Shown: positions 11,277 through 23,249 of the stretch, in pieces | Position numbering within the stretch: position 1 is the first letter of the stretch | Layout of the letters: each line of letters starts with the position of its first letter | Assembly (NCBI GenBank): GCA_037975125.1 | Contig: JAJQOW010000214.1 | Location: forward strand, 23,501-87,500 | DNA: 64,000 nt | Direction: 5' to 3' | From: Latrodectus hesperus | Lineage: Eukaryota > Arthropoda > Arachnida > Araneae > Theridiidae | Notes under the pieces: model-generated | The model's input: only the letters and a program-made list of their open reading frames with translations | Database searches by the model: none | What the model was told of the DNA's origin: nothing | Position numbers and translations under genes: made by a program

Positions 11277-14200
11277 CAACACAACGCTCACTCTCTTCTA
11301 TATAGCCACTTTCACAATCGCATCTGTATTTTTCAGTTTTGTTCTGATCATTCTTGCATACTCTATGGTCTTTTTTATTCTGACAGTCCTTATTTCCTCC
11401 AAGATGCTCACAGCCTAACTCCTCTAAAATTTAAGAATTTAATTATTTTTGCTTCTATAAAAGTTATAACAACTGAATTTTACGATAAAAGGTAAAATTT
11501 TCATATAATATTTCTCTGGTGGAAGAAAATAATGAGTTATTAAAATATGTAACTTAGTAATACTCCTTACCAACACAACGCTCACTCTCTTCTATATAGC
11601 CACTTTCACAATCACATCTGTATTTTTCAGTTTTGGTCTGATCATTCTTGCATACTCTATGGTCATTCATATTATGACAGTCCTGAATTCCACCAAGATG
11701 CTCACAGCCTAACTCCTCTAAAATTTAAGAATTTAATTATTTTTGCTTCTATAAAAGTTATAACAACTTAATTTTACGATAAAAGGAAAAATTTTCATAT
11801 AATATTTCTCTGATGGAAGAAAATAATGAGTTATTAAAATATGTAAATTAGTAATACTCCTTACCAACACAACGCTCACTCTCTTCTATATAGCCACTTT
11901 CACAATCACATCTGTATTTTTCAGTTTTGGTCTGATCATTCTTGCATACTCTATGGTCATTCATATTATGACAGTCCTGAATTCCTCCAAGATGCTCACA
12001 GCCTAACTCCTCTAAAATTTAAGAATATAATTATTTTTGCTTCTATAAAAGTTATAACAACTTAATTTTACGATAAAAGGTAAAATTTTCATATAATATT
12101 TCTCTGGTGGAAGAAAATAATGAGTTATTAAAATATGTAATTTAGTAATACTCCTTACCAACACAACGCTCACTCTCTTCTATATAGCCACTTTCACAAT
12201 CACATCTGTATTTTTCAGTTTTGGTCTGATCATTCTTGCATAATCTATGGTCATTCTTATTCTGACAGTCCTGATTTCCTCCAAGATGCTCACAGCCTAA
12301 CTCCTCTAAAATTTAAGAATTTAATTATTTTTGCTTCTATAAAAGTTATAACAACTTAATTTTACGATAAAAGATTAAATTTTCATATAATATTTCTCTG
12401 GTGGAAGAAAATAATGAGTTATTAAAATATGTAATTTAGTAATACTCCTTACCAACACAACGCTCACTCTCTTCTATATAGCCACTTTCACAATCACATC
12501 TGTATTTTTCAGTTTTGGTCTGATCATTCTTGCACACTCTATGGTCATTTTTATTCTGACAGTCCTGATTTCCTCCAAGATGCTCACAGCCTAACTTCTC
12601 TAAAATTTAAGAATTTAATAATTTTTGCTTCTATAAAAGTTATAACAACTTAATTTTACGATAAAAGGTAAAATTTTCATATAATATTTCTCTGGTGGAA
12701 GAAAATAATGAGTTATTAAAATATGTAACTTAGTAATACTCCTTACCAACACAACGCTCACTCTCTTCTATATAGCCACTTTCACAATCACATCTGTATT
12801 TTTCAGTTTTGGTCTGATCATTCTCGCATACTCTATGGTCATTCTTATTCTGACAGTCCTGATTTCCTCCAAGATGCTCACAGCCTAACTCCTCTAAAAT
12901 TTAAGAATTTAATTATTTTTGCTTCTATAAAATTTATAACAACTTAATTTTACGATAAAAGGTAAAATTTTTATATAATATTTCTCTGGTGGAAGAAAAT
13001 AATGAGTTATTAAAATATGTAACTTAGTAATACTCCTTACCAACACAACGCTCACTCTCTTCTATATAGCCACTTTCACAATCACATCTGTATTTTTCAG
13101 TTTTGGTCTTATCATTCTTGCATACTCTATGGTCATTCATATTATGACAGTCCTGAATTCCTCCAAGATGCTCACAGCCTAACTCCTCTAAAATTTAAGA
13201 ATTTAATTATTTTTGCTTCTATAAAAGTTATAACAACTTAATTTTACGATAAAAGGTAAAATTTTCATATAATATTTCTCTGATGGAAGAAAATAATGAG
13301 TTATTAAAATATGTAAATTAGTAATACTCCTTACCAACACAACGCTCACTCTCTTCTATATAGCCACTTTCACAATCACATCTGTATTTTTCAGTTTTGG
13401 TCTGATCATTCTTGCATACTCTATGGTCATTTTTATTCTGACAGTCCTGATTTCCTCCAAGATGCTCACAGCCTAACTCCTCTAAAATTTAAGAATTTAA
13501 TTATTTTTGCTTCTATAAAAATTATAACAACTTAATTTTAAGATAAAAGGTAAAATTTTCATATAATATTTCTCTGGTGGAAGAAAATAATGAGTTATTA
13601 AAATATGTAACTTAGTAATACTCCTTACCAACACAACGCTCACTCTCTTCTATATAGCCACTTTCACAATCACATCTGTATTTTTCAGTTTTGGTCTGAT
13701 CATTCTTGCATAATCTATGGTCATTCTTATTCTGACAGTCCTGATTTCCTCCAAGATGCTCACAGCCTAACTCCTCTAAAATTTAAGAATTTAATTATTT
13801 TTGCTTCTATAAAATTTATAACAACTTAATTTTACGATAAAAGGTAAAATTTTTATATAATATTTCTCTGGTGGAAGAAAATAATGAGTTATTAAAATAT
13901 GTAATTTAGTAATACTCCTTACCAACACAACGCTCACTCTCTTCTATATAGCCACTTTCACAATCACATCTGTATTTTTCAGTTTTGGTCTGATCATTCT
14001 TGCATACTCTATGGTCATTCATATTATGACAGTCCTGAATTCCTCCAAGATGCTCACAGCCTAACTCCTCTAAAATTCAAAAATTTAATTATTTTTTCAT
14101 TCTATAAAAGATATAACAACTTAATTTAATGATAAAGGTAAAATTTTCATATAATATTTCTCTGGTGGAAGAAAATAATGAGTTATTAAAATATGTAATT

Positions 14201-17200
14201 TAGTAATACTCCTTACCAACACAACGCTCACTCTCTTCTATATAGCCACTTTCACAATCACATCTGTATTTTTCAGTTTTGGTCTGATCATTCTTGCATA
14301 CTCTATGGTCATTCATATTATGACAGTCCTGAATTCCTCCAAGATGCTCACATCCTAACTCCTCTAAAATTCAAAAATTTAATTATTTTTTCATTCTATA
14401 AAAGATATAACAACTTAATTTAACGATAAAGGTAAAATTTTCATATAATATTTCTCTGGTGGAAGAAAATAATGAGTTATTAAAATATGTAATTTAGTAA
14501 TACTCCTTACCAACACAACGCTCACTCTCTTCTATATAGCCACTTTCACAATCACATCTGTATTTTTCAGTTTTGGTCTGATCATTCTTGCATAATCTAT
14601 GGTCATTCTTATTCTGACAGTCCTGATTTCCTCCAAGATGCTCACAGCCTAACTCCTCTAAAATTTAAGAATTTAATTATTTTTGCTTCTATAAAAGTTA
14701 TAACAACTTAATTTTACGATAAAAGGTAAAATTTTCATATAATATTTCTCTGGTGGAAGAAAATAATGAGTTATTAAAATATGTAATTTAGTAATACTCC
14801 TTACCAACACAACGCTCACTCTCTTCTATATAGCCACTTTCACAATCACATCTGTATTTTTCAGTTTTGGTCTGATCATTCTCGCATACTCTATGGTCAT
14901 TCTTATTCTGACAGTCCTGATTTCCTCCAAGATGCTCACAGCCTAACTCCTCTAAAATTTAAGAATTTAATTATTTTTGCTTCTATAAAATTTATAACAA
15001 CTTAATTTTACGATAAAAGGTAAAATTTTCATATAATATTTCTCTGGTGGAAGAAAATAATGAGTTATTAAAATATGTAATTTAGTAATACTCCTTACCA
15101 ACACAACGCTCACTCTCTTCTATATAGCCACTTTCACAATCACATCTGTATTTTTCAGTTTTGGTCTGATCATTCTTGCATACTCTATGGTCATTCTTAT
15201 TCTGACAGTCCTGATTTCCTCCAAGATGCTCACAGCCTAACTCCTCTAAAATTTAAGAATTTAATTATTTTTGCTTCTATAAAAGTTATAACAACTTAAT
15301 TTTACGATAAAAGGTAAAATTTTCATATAATATTTCTCTGGTGGAAGAAAATAATGAGTTATTAAAATATGTAATTTAGTAATACTCCTTACCAACACAA
15401 CGCTCACTCTCTTCTATATAGCCACTTTCACAATCACATCTGTATTTTTCAGTTTTGGTCTGATCATTCTTGCATACTCTATGGTCATTTTTATTCTGAC
15501 AGTCCTGATTTCCTCCAAGATGCTCACAGCCTAACTCCTCTAAAATTTAAGAATTTAATTATTTTTGCTTCTATAAAAGTTATAACAACTTAATTTTACG
15601 ATAAAAGGTAAAATTTTCATATAATATTTCTCTGGTGGAAGAAAATAATGAGTTATTAAAATATGTAACTTAGTAATACTCCTTACCAACACAACGCTCA
15701 CTCTCTTCTATATAGCCACTTTCACAATCACATCTGTATTTTTCAGTTTTGGTCTGATCATTCTCGCATACTCTATGGTCATTCTTATTCTGACAGTCCT
15801 GATTTCCTCCAAGATGCTCACAGCCTAACTCCTCTAAAATTTAAGAATTTAATTATTTTTGCTTCTATAAAATTTATAACAACTTAATTTTACGATAAAA
15901 GGTAAAATTTTTATATAATATTTCTCTGGTGGAAGAAAATAATGAGTTATTAAAATATGTAACTTAGTAATACTCCTTACCAACACAACGCTCACTCTCT
16001 TCTATATAGCCACTTTCACAATCACATCTGTATTTTTCAGTTTTGGTCTTATCATTCTTGCATACTCTATGGTCATTCATATTATGACAGTCCTGAATTC
16101 CTCCAAGATGCTCACAGCCTAACTCCTCTAAAATTTAAGAATTTAATTATTTTTGCTTCTATAAAAGTTATAACAACTTAATTTTACGATAAAAGGTAAA
16201 ATTTTCATATAATATTTCTCTGATGGAAGAAAATAATGAGTTATTAAAATATGTAAATTAGTAATACTCCTTACCAACACAACGCTCACTCTCTTCTATA
16301 TAGCCACTTTCACAATCACATCTGTATTTTTCAGTTTTGGTCTGATCATTCTCGCATACTCTATGGTCATTCTTATTCTGACAGTCCTGATTTCCTCCAA
16401 GATGCTCACAGCCTAACTCCTCTAAAATTTAAGAATTTAATTATTTTTGCTTCTATAAAATTTATAACAACTTAATTTTACGATAAAAGGTAAAATTTTC
16501 ATATAATATTTCTCTGGTGGAAGAAAATAATGAGTTATTAAAATATGTAATTTAGTAATACTCCTTACCAACACAACGCTCACTCTCTTCTATATAGCCA
16601 CTTTCACAATCACATCTGTATTTTTCAGTTTTGGTCTGATCATTCTTGCATAATCTATGGTCATTCTTATTCTGACAGTCCTGATTTCCTCCAAGATGCT
16701 CACAGCCTAACTCCTCTAAAATTTAAGAATTTAATTATTTTTGCTTCTATAAAAGTTATAACAACTTAATTTTACGATAAAAGGTAAAATTTTCATATAA
16801 TATTTCTCTGGTGGAAGAAAATAATGAGTTATTAAAATATGTAATTTAGTAATACTCCTTACCAACACAACGCTCACTCTCTTCTATATAGCCACTTTCA
16901 CAATCACATCTGTATTTTTCAGTTTTGGTCTGATCATTCTTGCACACTCTATGGTCATTTTTATTCTGACAGTCCTGATTTCCTCCAAGATGCTCACAGC
17001 CTAACTCCTCTAAAATTTAAGAATTTAATAATTTTTGCTTCTATAAAAGTTATAACAACTTAATTTTACGATAAAAGGTAAAATTTTCATATAATATTTC
17101 TCTGGTGGAAGAAAATAATGAGTTATTAAAATATGTAACTTAGTAATACTCCTTACCAACACAACGCTCACTCTCTTCTATATAGCCACTTTCACAATCA

Positions 17201-20200
17201 CATCTGTATTTTTCAGTTTTGGTCTGATCATTCTCGCATACTCTATGGTCATTCTTATTCTGACAGTCCTGATTTCCTCCAAGATGCTCACAGCCTAACT
17301 CCTCTAAAATTTAAGAATTTAATTATTTTTGCTTCTATAAAATTTATAACAACTTAATTTTACGATAAAAGGTAAAATTTTTATATAATATTTCTCTGGT
17401 GGAAGAAAATAATGAGTTATTAAAATATGTAACTTAGTAATACTCCTTACCAACACAACGCTCACTCTCTTCTATATAGCCACTTTCACAATCACATCTG
17501 TATTTTTCAGTTTTGGTCTTATCATTCTTGCATACTCTATGGTCATTCATATTATGACAGTCCTGAATTCCTCCAAGATGCTCACAGCCTAACTCCTCTA
17601 AAATTTAAGAATTTAATTATTTTTGCTTCTATAAAAGTTATAACAACTTAATTTTACGATAAAAGGTAAAATTTTCATATAATATTTCTCTGATGGAAGA
17701 AAATAATGAGTTATTAAAATATGTAAATTAGTAATACTCCTTACCAACACAACGCTCACTCTCTTCTATATAGCCACTTTCACAATCACATCTGTATTTT
17801 TCAGTTTTGGTCTGATCATTCTTGCATACTCTATGGTCATTCTTATTCTGACAGTCCTGATTTCCTCCAAGATGCTCACAGCCTAACTCCTCTAAAATTT
17901 AAGAATTTAATTATTTTTGCTTCTATAAAAGTTATAACAACTTAATTTTACGATAAAAGGTAAAATTTTCATATAATATTTCTCTGATGGAAGAAAATAA
18001 TGAGTTATTAAAATATGTAAATTAGTAATACTCCTTACCAACACAACGCTCACTCTCTTCTATATAGCCACTTTCACAATCACATCTGTATTTTTCAGTT
18101 TTGGTCTGATCATTCTTGCATACTCTATGGTCATTCTTATTCTGACAGTCCTGATTTCCTCCAAGATGCTCACAGCCTAACTCCTCTAAAATTTAAGAAT
18201 TTAATTATTTTTGCTTCTATAAAATTTATAACAACTTAATTTTACGATAAAAGGTAAAATTTTCATATAATATTTCTCTGGTGGAAGAAAATAATGAGTT
18301 ATTAAAATATGTAATTTAGTAATACTCCTTACCAACACAACGCTCACTCTCTTCTATATAGCCACTTTCACAATCACATCTGTATTTTTCAGTTTTGGTC
18401 TGATCATTCTTGCATACTCTATGGTCATTCTTATTCTGACAGTCCTGATTTCCTCCAAGATGCTCACAGCCTAACTCCTCTAAAATTTAAGAATTTAATT
18501 ATTTTTGCTTCTATAAAAGTTATAACAACTTAATTTTACGATAAAAGGTAAAATTTTCATATAATATTTCTCTGGTGGAAGAAAATAATGAGTTATTAAA
18601 ATATGTAATTTAGTAATACTCCTTACCAACACAACGCTCACTCTCTTCTATATAGCCACTTTCACAATCACATCTGTATTTTTCAGTTTTGGTCTGATCA
18701 TTCTTGCATACTCTATGGTCATTCTTATTCTGACAGTCCTGATTTCCTCCAAGATGCTCACAGCCTAACTCCTCTAAAATTTAAGAATTTAATTATTTTT
18801 GCTTCTATAAAATTTATAACAACTTAATTTTACGATAAAAGGTAAAATTTTCATATAATATTTCTCTGGTGGAAGAAAATAATGAGTTATTAAAATATGT
18901 AACTTAGTAATACTCCTTACCAACACAACGCTCACTCTCTTCTATATAGCCACTTTCACAATCACATCTGTATTTTTCAGTTTTGGTCTGATCATTCTTG
19001 CATACTCTATGGTCATTCATATTATGACAGTCCTGAATTCCTCCAAGATGCTCACAGCCTAACTCCTCTAAAATTTAAGAATTTAATTATTTTTGCTTCT
19101 ATAAAAGTTATAACAACTTAATTTTACGATAAAAGGTAAAATTTTCATATAATATTTCTCTGGTGGAAGAAAATAATGAGTTATTAAAATATGTAAATTA
19201 GTAATACTCCTTACCAACACAACGCTCACTCTCTTCTATATAGCCACTTTCACAATCACATCTGTATTTTTCAGTTTTGGTCTTATCATTCTTGCATACT
19301 CTATGGTCATTCATATTATGACAGTCCTGAATTCCTCCAAGATGCTCACAGCCTAACTCCTCTAAAATTTAAGAATTTAATTATTTTTGCTTCTATAAAA
19401 GTTATAACAACTTAATTTTACGATAAAAGGTAAAATTTTCATATAATATTTCTCTGATGGAAGAAAATAATGAGTTATTAAAATATGTAAATTAGTAATA
19501 CTCCTTACCAACACAACGCTCACTCTCTTCTATATAGCCACTTTCACAATCACATCTGTATTTTTCAGTTTTGGTCTGATCATTCTTGCATACTCTATGG
19601 TCATTTTTATTCTGACAGTCCTGATTTCCTCCAAGATGCTCACAGCCTAACTCCTCTAAAATTTAAGAATTTAATTATTTTTGCTTCTATAAAAATTATA
19701 ACAACTTAATTTTACGATAAAAGGTAAAATTTTCATATAATATTTCTCTGGTGGAAGAAAATAATGAGTTATTAAAATATGTAACTTAGTAATACTCCTT
19801 ACCAACACAACGCTCACTCTCTTCTATATAGCCACTTTCACAATCACATCTGTATTTTTCAGTTTTGGTCTTATCATTCTTGCATACTCTATGGTCATTC
19901 ATATTATGACAGTCCTGAATTCCTCCAAGATGCTCACAGCCTAACTCCTCTAAAATTTAAGAATTTAATTATTTTTGCTTCTATAAAAGTTATAACAACT
20001 TAATTTTACGATAAAAGGTAAAATTTTCATATAATATTTCTCTGATGGAAGAAAATAATGAGTTATTAAAATATGTAAATTAGTAATACTCCTTACCAAC
20101 ACAACGCTCACTCTCTTCTATATAGCCACTTTCACAATCACATCTGTATTTTTCAGTTTTGGTCTGATCATTCTTGCATACTCTATGGTCATTTTTATTC

Positions 20201-20831
20201 TGACAGTCCTGATTTCCTCCAAGATGCTCACAGCCTAACTCCTCTAAAATTTAAGAATTTAATTATTTTTGCTTCTATAAAAATTATAACAACTTAATTT
20301 TACGATAAAAGGTAAAATTTTCATATAATATTTCTCTGGTGGAAGAAAATAATGAGTTATTAAAATATGTAACTTAGTAATACTCCTTACCAACACAACG
20401 CTCACTCTCTTCTATATAGCCACTTTCACAATCACATCTGTATTTTTCAGTTTTGGTCTTATCATTCTTGCATACTCTATGGTCATTCATATTATGACAG
20501 TCCTGAATTCCTCCAAGATGCTCACAGCCTAACTCCTCTAAAATTTAAGAATTTAATTATTTTTGCTTCTATAAAAGTTATAACAACTTAATTTTACGAT
20601 AAAAGGTAAAATTTTCATATAATATTTCTCTGATGGAAGAAAATAATGAGTTATTAAAATATGTAAATTAGTAATACTCCTTACCAACACAACGCTCACT
20701 CTCTTCTATATAGCCACTTTCACAATCACATCTGTATTTTTCAGTTTTGGTCTGATCATTCTTGCATACTCTATGGTCATTTTTATTCTGACAGTCCTGA
20801 TTTCCTCCAAGATGCTCACAGCCTAACTCCT
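11277..20831 (-). CDS. 33 array exons, each one EGF-like module, of an extracellular repeat protein
   Basis: Exon k runs from 10983+294(k-1) for 147 bases (k = 2 to 34). Each has acceptor ttttag|AG, donor G|GTAAGG and phase 1 at both ends, so any number can be joined in frame. Counting from the first full codon, the module has Cys at residues 4, 13, 22, 34, 36 and 47. CDCESGY plus the sixth Cys fits the EGF signature, and no calcium-binding consensus is present. I found no stop codon in these copies. Known roles of such modules are protein binding and spacing outside the cell. Variation includes NQDCQNKN versus IQDCHNMN between Cys1 and Cys3, Val/Leu before Cys3, NDQT/NDKT, and Lys/Glu after Cys3. 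Total EGF length would be about 1,700 residues. The protein is not identifiable by name from this sequence. Confidence 0.88.
12159..13187 (-). repeat. Four-copy block of the array, copy a
   Basis: Array copies 5 to 8 carry a unique order of markers: 'cataat', then 'cacact' with 'taataatt' in the neighbouring intron, then 'ctcgc', then the 'ggtctt' copy with the 'catattatg' variant. The same order recurs at 16569-17597, exactly 15 units (4410 bp) away, with only a few differences. Confidence 0.85.
16569..17597 (-). repeat. Four-copy block of the array, copy b
   Basis: Array copies 20 to 23. They share with copies 5 to 8 the otherwise unique 'cacact' exon marker and 'taataatt' intron marker. 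This shows a block-wise duplication or conversion over more than 1 kb. Confidence 0.85.
19215..20831 (-). repeat. 588-bp doublets repeated three times at the array's upstream end
   Basis: Copies 29-30, 31-32 and 33-34 alternate between a copy with 'ggtctt' plus the 'catattatg' variant and a copy with 'catttttattctg'. Two of the three intervening introns carry 'aaaaattataac'; the last intron has drifted (for example 'tctatgaaag'). The doublet is a higher-order repeat unit formed by duplication two modules at a time. A similar doublet is seen at 13041-13481. Confidence 0.85.
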
Positions 20832-20978
20832 CTAAAATTTAAGTATTTAATTATTTTTTCTTCTATGAAAGTTATAACAACTTAATTTTACGATAAAAGG
20901 TAAAATTTTTATATGATATTTCCCTGGTGGAAGAAAAGAATGAGTTATTAAAATATGTAATTTAGTAATACTCCTTAC

Positions 20979-21077
20979 CAACACAACGCTCACTCTGATC
21001 TATATAGCCACTTTCACAATCACATCGTTATTTTTCAGTTTTTACTTATAATTCGCGCATACTCTGTGGTCATTCTT
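20979..21077 (-). pseudogene. Degenerate, truncated EGF exon at the upstream edge of the array
   Basis: In register with the array and keeps the donor end (CGTTGTGTTG|GTAAGG), but identity ends after 'gtggtcattctttg'. The part with Cys1, Cys2 and the acceptor is missing. A one-base change puts an in-frame TAA just before the Cys4 codon (AAA TAA CGA TGT). It cannot be a normal coding exon. Splicing would have to use the acceptor of the next copy (20831/20832), which is intact. Confidence 0.85.
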
Positions 21078-22010
21078 TGTTTCAAAAATGTATATAAATA
21101 TTTGTTTATATTAAAAAAGTTATAGAGACATACATTTGTCTGTTAGCAATAATAGAAAATTGAAAATGGTATTCATTTCGGACTTTGCATCTGAATAATT
21201 TTAAAATCCTTCATTGTGTGCTTTTCTTATGAAAGCTGATGTATATAGAGGTTACGATAAAAATAATTTAAAATTATGGATGTGTCTTATTAGTAATGCA
21301 ATTTTTCACATTAGTTATTGTGTTTAAATTTAATATTTTTTTAAAAAATAATATTTTTATTCAGAAAGGAAAATGACTTTTAAATCATTTATAAGAAAGC
21401 CAGATATATACTTATATTTCAAATAAAAATATTAATGTGAAAGTTTTTCACTGATGTTAAATAATTATGTATGTTTTTAAGAAGTAATTTCTCTTATTTT
21501 AATTTTTTTAGAAGAATTAATTAATTAATTTGGATTAGTTTTAATAGGAAGAAAATTGATAGTGTTCATAAAAAAACAAGTACATAAAGTAGAACTTTGA
21601 AATTTAATGATTTTCTGAACATAATATATGTAAGTACGCTGTCAAAAATTTCTGACTGTGTTTTCTTTCGAAAACAGAATATACTCTGCAGATAAAATAT
21701 TTTTCCGGAATAAGTTTGGAATAGAAAATTCAGTACTAGAACTTTCATCAGCACTGGTTTAAGCTCATAACCCGATCTCTTTGATGCCAATTATGGTCCT
21801 CTAAAATAACGGTGCCCAACCTAATGCTCGCCAGCCCGATGAGCTACTATGAACAAAAAATATTTTTTAAAAAATAACCCTTTATATTTCTTAATAGTTA
21901 AAATATGGTAAGCTCTTATAGTCATAAGAGACATTTTGCAAGATAATATAAGAAAATACAAGTGTAAATTCATTCTTATACATTTGTCATGTATGCCGTT
22001 AAGAACTCAA
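21078..22010. other. No gene seen; probable first-intron sequence
   Basis: AT-rich, with no EGF-like exon found on the minus strand. The segment 21140-21480 has a diverged relative at 63380-63710 (shared 'aaaatgacttttaaatc', 'atgtgaaagtt'). This hints that the region next to the array was duplicated with the locus. Confidence 0.5.
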
Positions 22011-22011
22011 A

Positions 22012-22290
22012 GTTGTTGTTGTCGTGTGCCAGCTAGGCTGGCAATATGGGGTGCGCTGCTCCATTTTTTGCACTAAACCGTATTTTGGTGTGGAGTCCGA
22101 CTTCCTCAGTACACACATGCCATAGGTACCCGTTTATAGGGTAGGCAACCATTCACAACCCATTCATGAAAAAGACAAAAGAACGAGAGAGGGAATGTAC
22201 ATTTCTGCTAGAACCGGGATTAAATATAAGACCTCCCTATCAATACTCAGGCAAGCTGATGACTAGACAGGATGGGTGGAAGTTATATTT
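22012..22290. repeat. Probable dispersed repeat, class unknown
   Basis: A stretch of higher GC than its surroundings, beginning gttgttgttgtcgtgtgcc and containing the short palindrome ccagctaggctgg. It has no coding frame. Composition and sharp edges against AT-rich flanks suggest an inserted element, but no second copy in this window confirms it. Confidence 0.35.
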
Positions 22291-22739
22291 AGTAAAAATT
22301 CATAATTAGTGAATATTTTTTTCTGGAATAATTGTAGTATACAAGATTCGTATACTAATGTGTTCAAAAATAGTCCTTTTTGACTGCAAGAAACAAGTCA
22401 TTCTCATTCATACAGGATTTTATAATTAGTTGAAATGTTGGTGAAAGTTAAAATAAAAAGCTAAATATACTAAATAGAGTTTCATAAGTCGATACTATGT
22501 CATCATGTCCACATTCTACTAAAAGAATACATCATTGCAAAATTCATTTGTTAGCATCTAGTGCCCTGATTCGATGTTTTAGGGGATATAGAAAATTTTA
22601 ATAAGATATTTTCTATTCATTTTTTATTAATAAATATAGAATTATTCTTGAAAAAACAATCATTTTCAGGTTCTTCAAAAGTGAGTCACACACATTTAAA
22701 TATTGCTTCTAGTGGGGAAAAAAGGATGATATTCTTATT

Positions 22740-23060
22740 GTACATTTTCGCTTTTGTTGTGGTGGCCTTGTAGATTTGGACATTCATTCTTGTTATTGGA
22801 AAGTAATGAGTTTGAATCTCGACCTAATCGAATATCCATCGTGTTCGGTAATGGCGGCTGGGGCATGTTAAATATTCTGTGGTCGCAATATCTTCCATGT
22901 GAAATGATACCTCTGGGAGTAGAACACCAAGTCTGATTTTCTTTTGCTTGGTCCTTGATTCCAAATAACGTATGCCCTCTTTCGTGGGATAGTGACAGCA
23001 CCTTTTAAAATGACATATCCACTGGATGTCCAATTTTAAAATGTACCGTCACTCCCTCCT
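22740..23060 (+). mobile_element. SINE-like element with tRNA-type promoter boxes
   Basis: Higher GC than the flanks. 'gtggccttgtagatttgg' near 22760 resembles a Pol III A box, and 'gagtttgaatctcgacc' near 22810 resembles a B box (consensus GGTTCGANTCC). The spacing is as in tRNA-derived SINEs. Open frames on both strands here are by-products. No clear target duplication was found, so class assignment is tentative. Confidence 0.45.
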
Positions 23061-23249
23061 CCCTTTATAATGCTGAAAGGTGAAATATTTTGGGTATTAA
23101 TTTTCATCAATATAAAATTGCTTTCTGTCTAAAATTCGGAAACAATCCGCGAAAGAATGCATTAGCAAGTCAATAATACTAATTCTCCTTAGCTCTATGA
23201 AATCAATAGCATGTTATAGAAATATTTAAAATGTAGGACTTAATTTTCA

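Larger units (their letters stand above)
10983..21077 (-). repeat. Tandem array of a 294-bp exon-plus-intron unit, 34 full copies and one degenerate
   Basis: Exon ends recur every 294 bp without one exception that I could find: 10983, 11277, 11571 and so on to 20685, with a degenerate 35th copy at 20979. Each unit is a 147-bp exon and a 147-bp intron. Introns are as similar between copies as exons, which shows recent amplification of the whole unit, not selection on the protein alone. Copies differ at a limited set of sites that occur in mosaic combinations. Doublets (588 bp) and a four-copy block (1176 bp) are themselves repeated, as expected from unequal crossing-over and gene conversion. 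Introns after copies 13923 and 14217 share a distinct variant with compensating one-base indels, so the period is unchanged. Confidence 0.97.

Noticed and set aside
10983..21077. Regular direct repeats reminiscent of a CRISPR array or satellite
   Set aside because: The unit is 294 bp with conserved splice sites and an EGF codon pattern, and the sequence is eukaryotic. There are no short repeats with unique spacers.
21566..21790. Minus-strand frame with a hydrophobic stretch considered as an alternative first exon
   Set aside because: No convincing signal peptide, no phase-1 donor at its end and AT-driven composition. The exon at 33.3 kb is better.
22735..23033. Overlapping open frames of 60-88 codons on both strands
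   Set aside because: They lie in a SINE-like repeat with Pol III boxes; such frames are common in GC-richer repeats.
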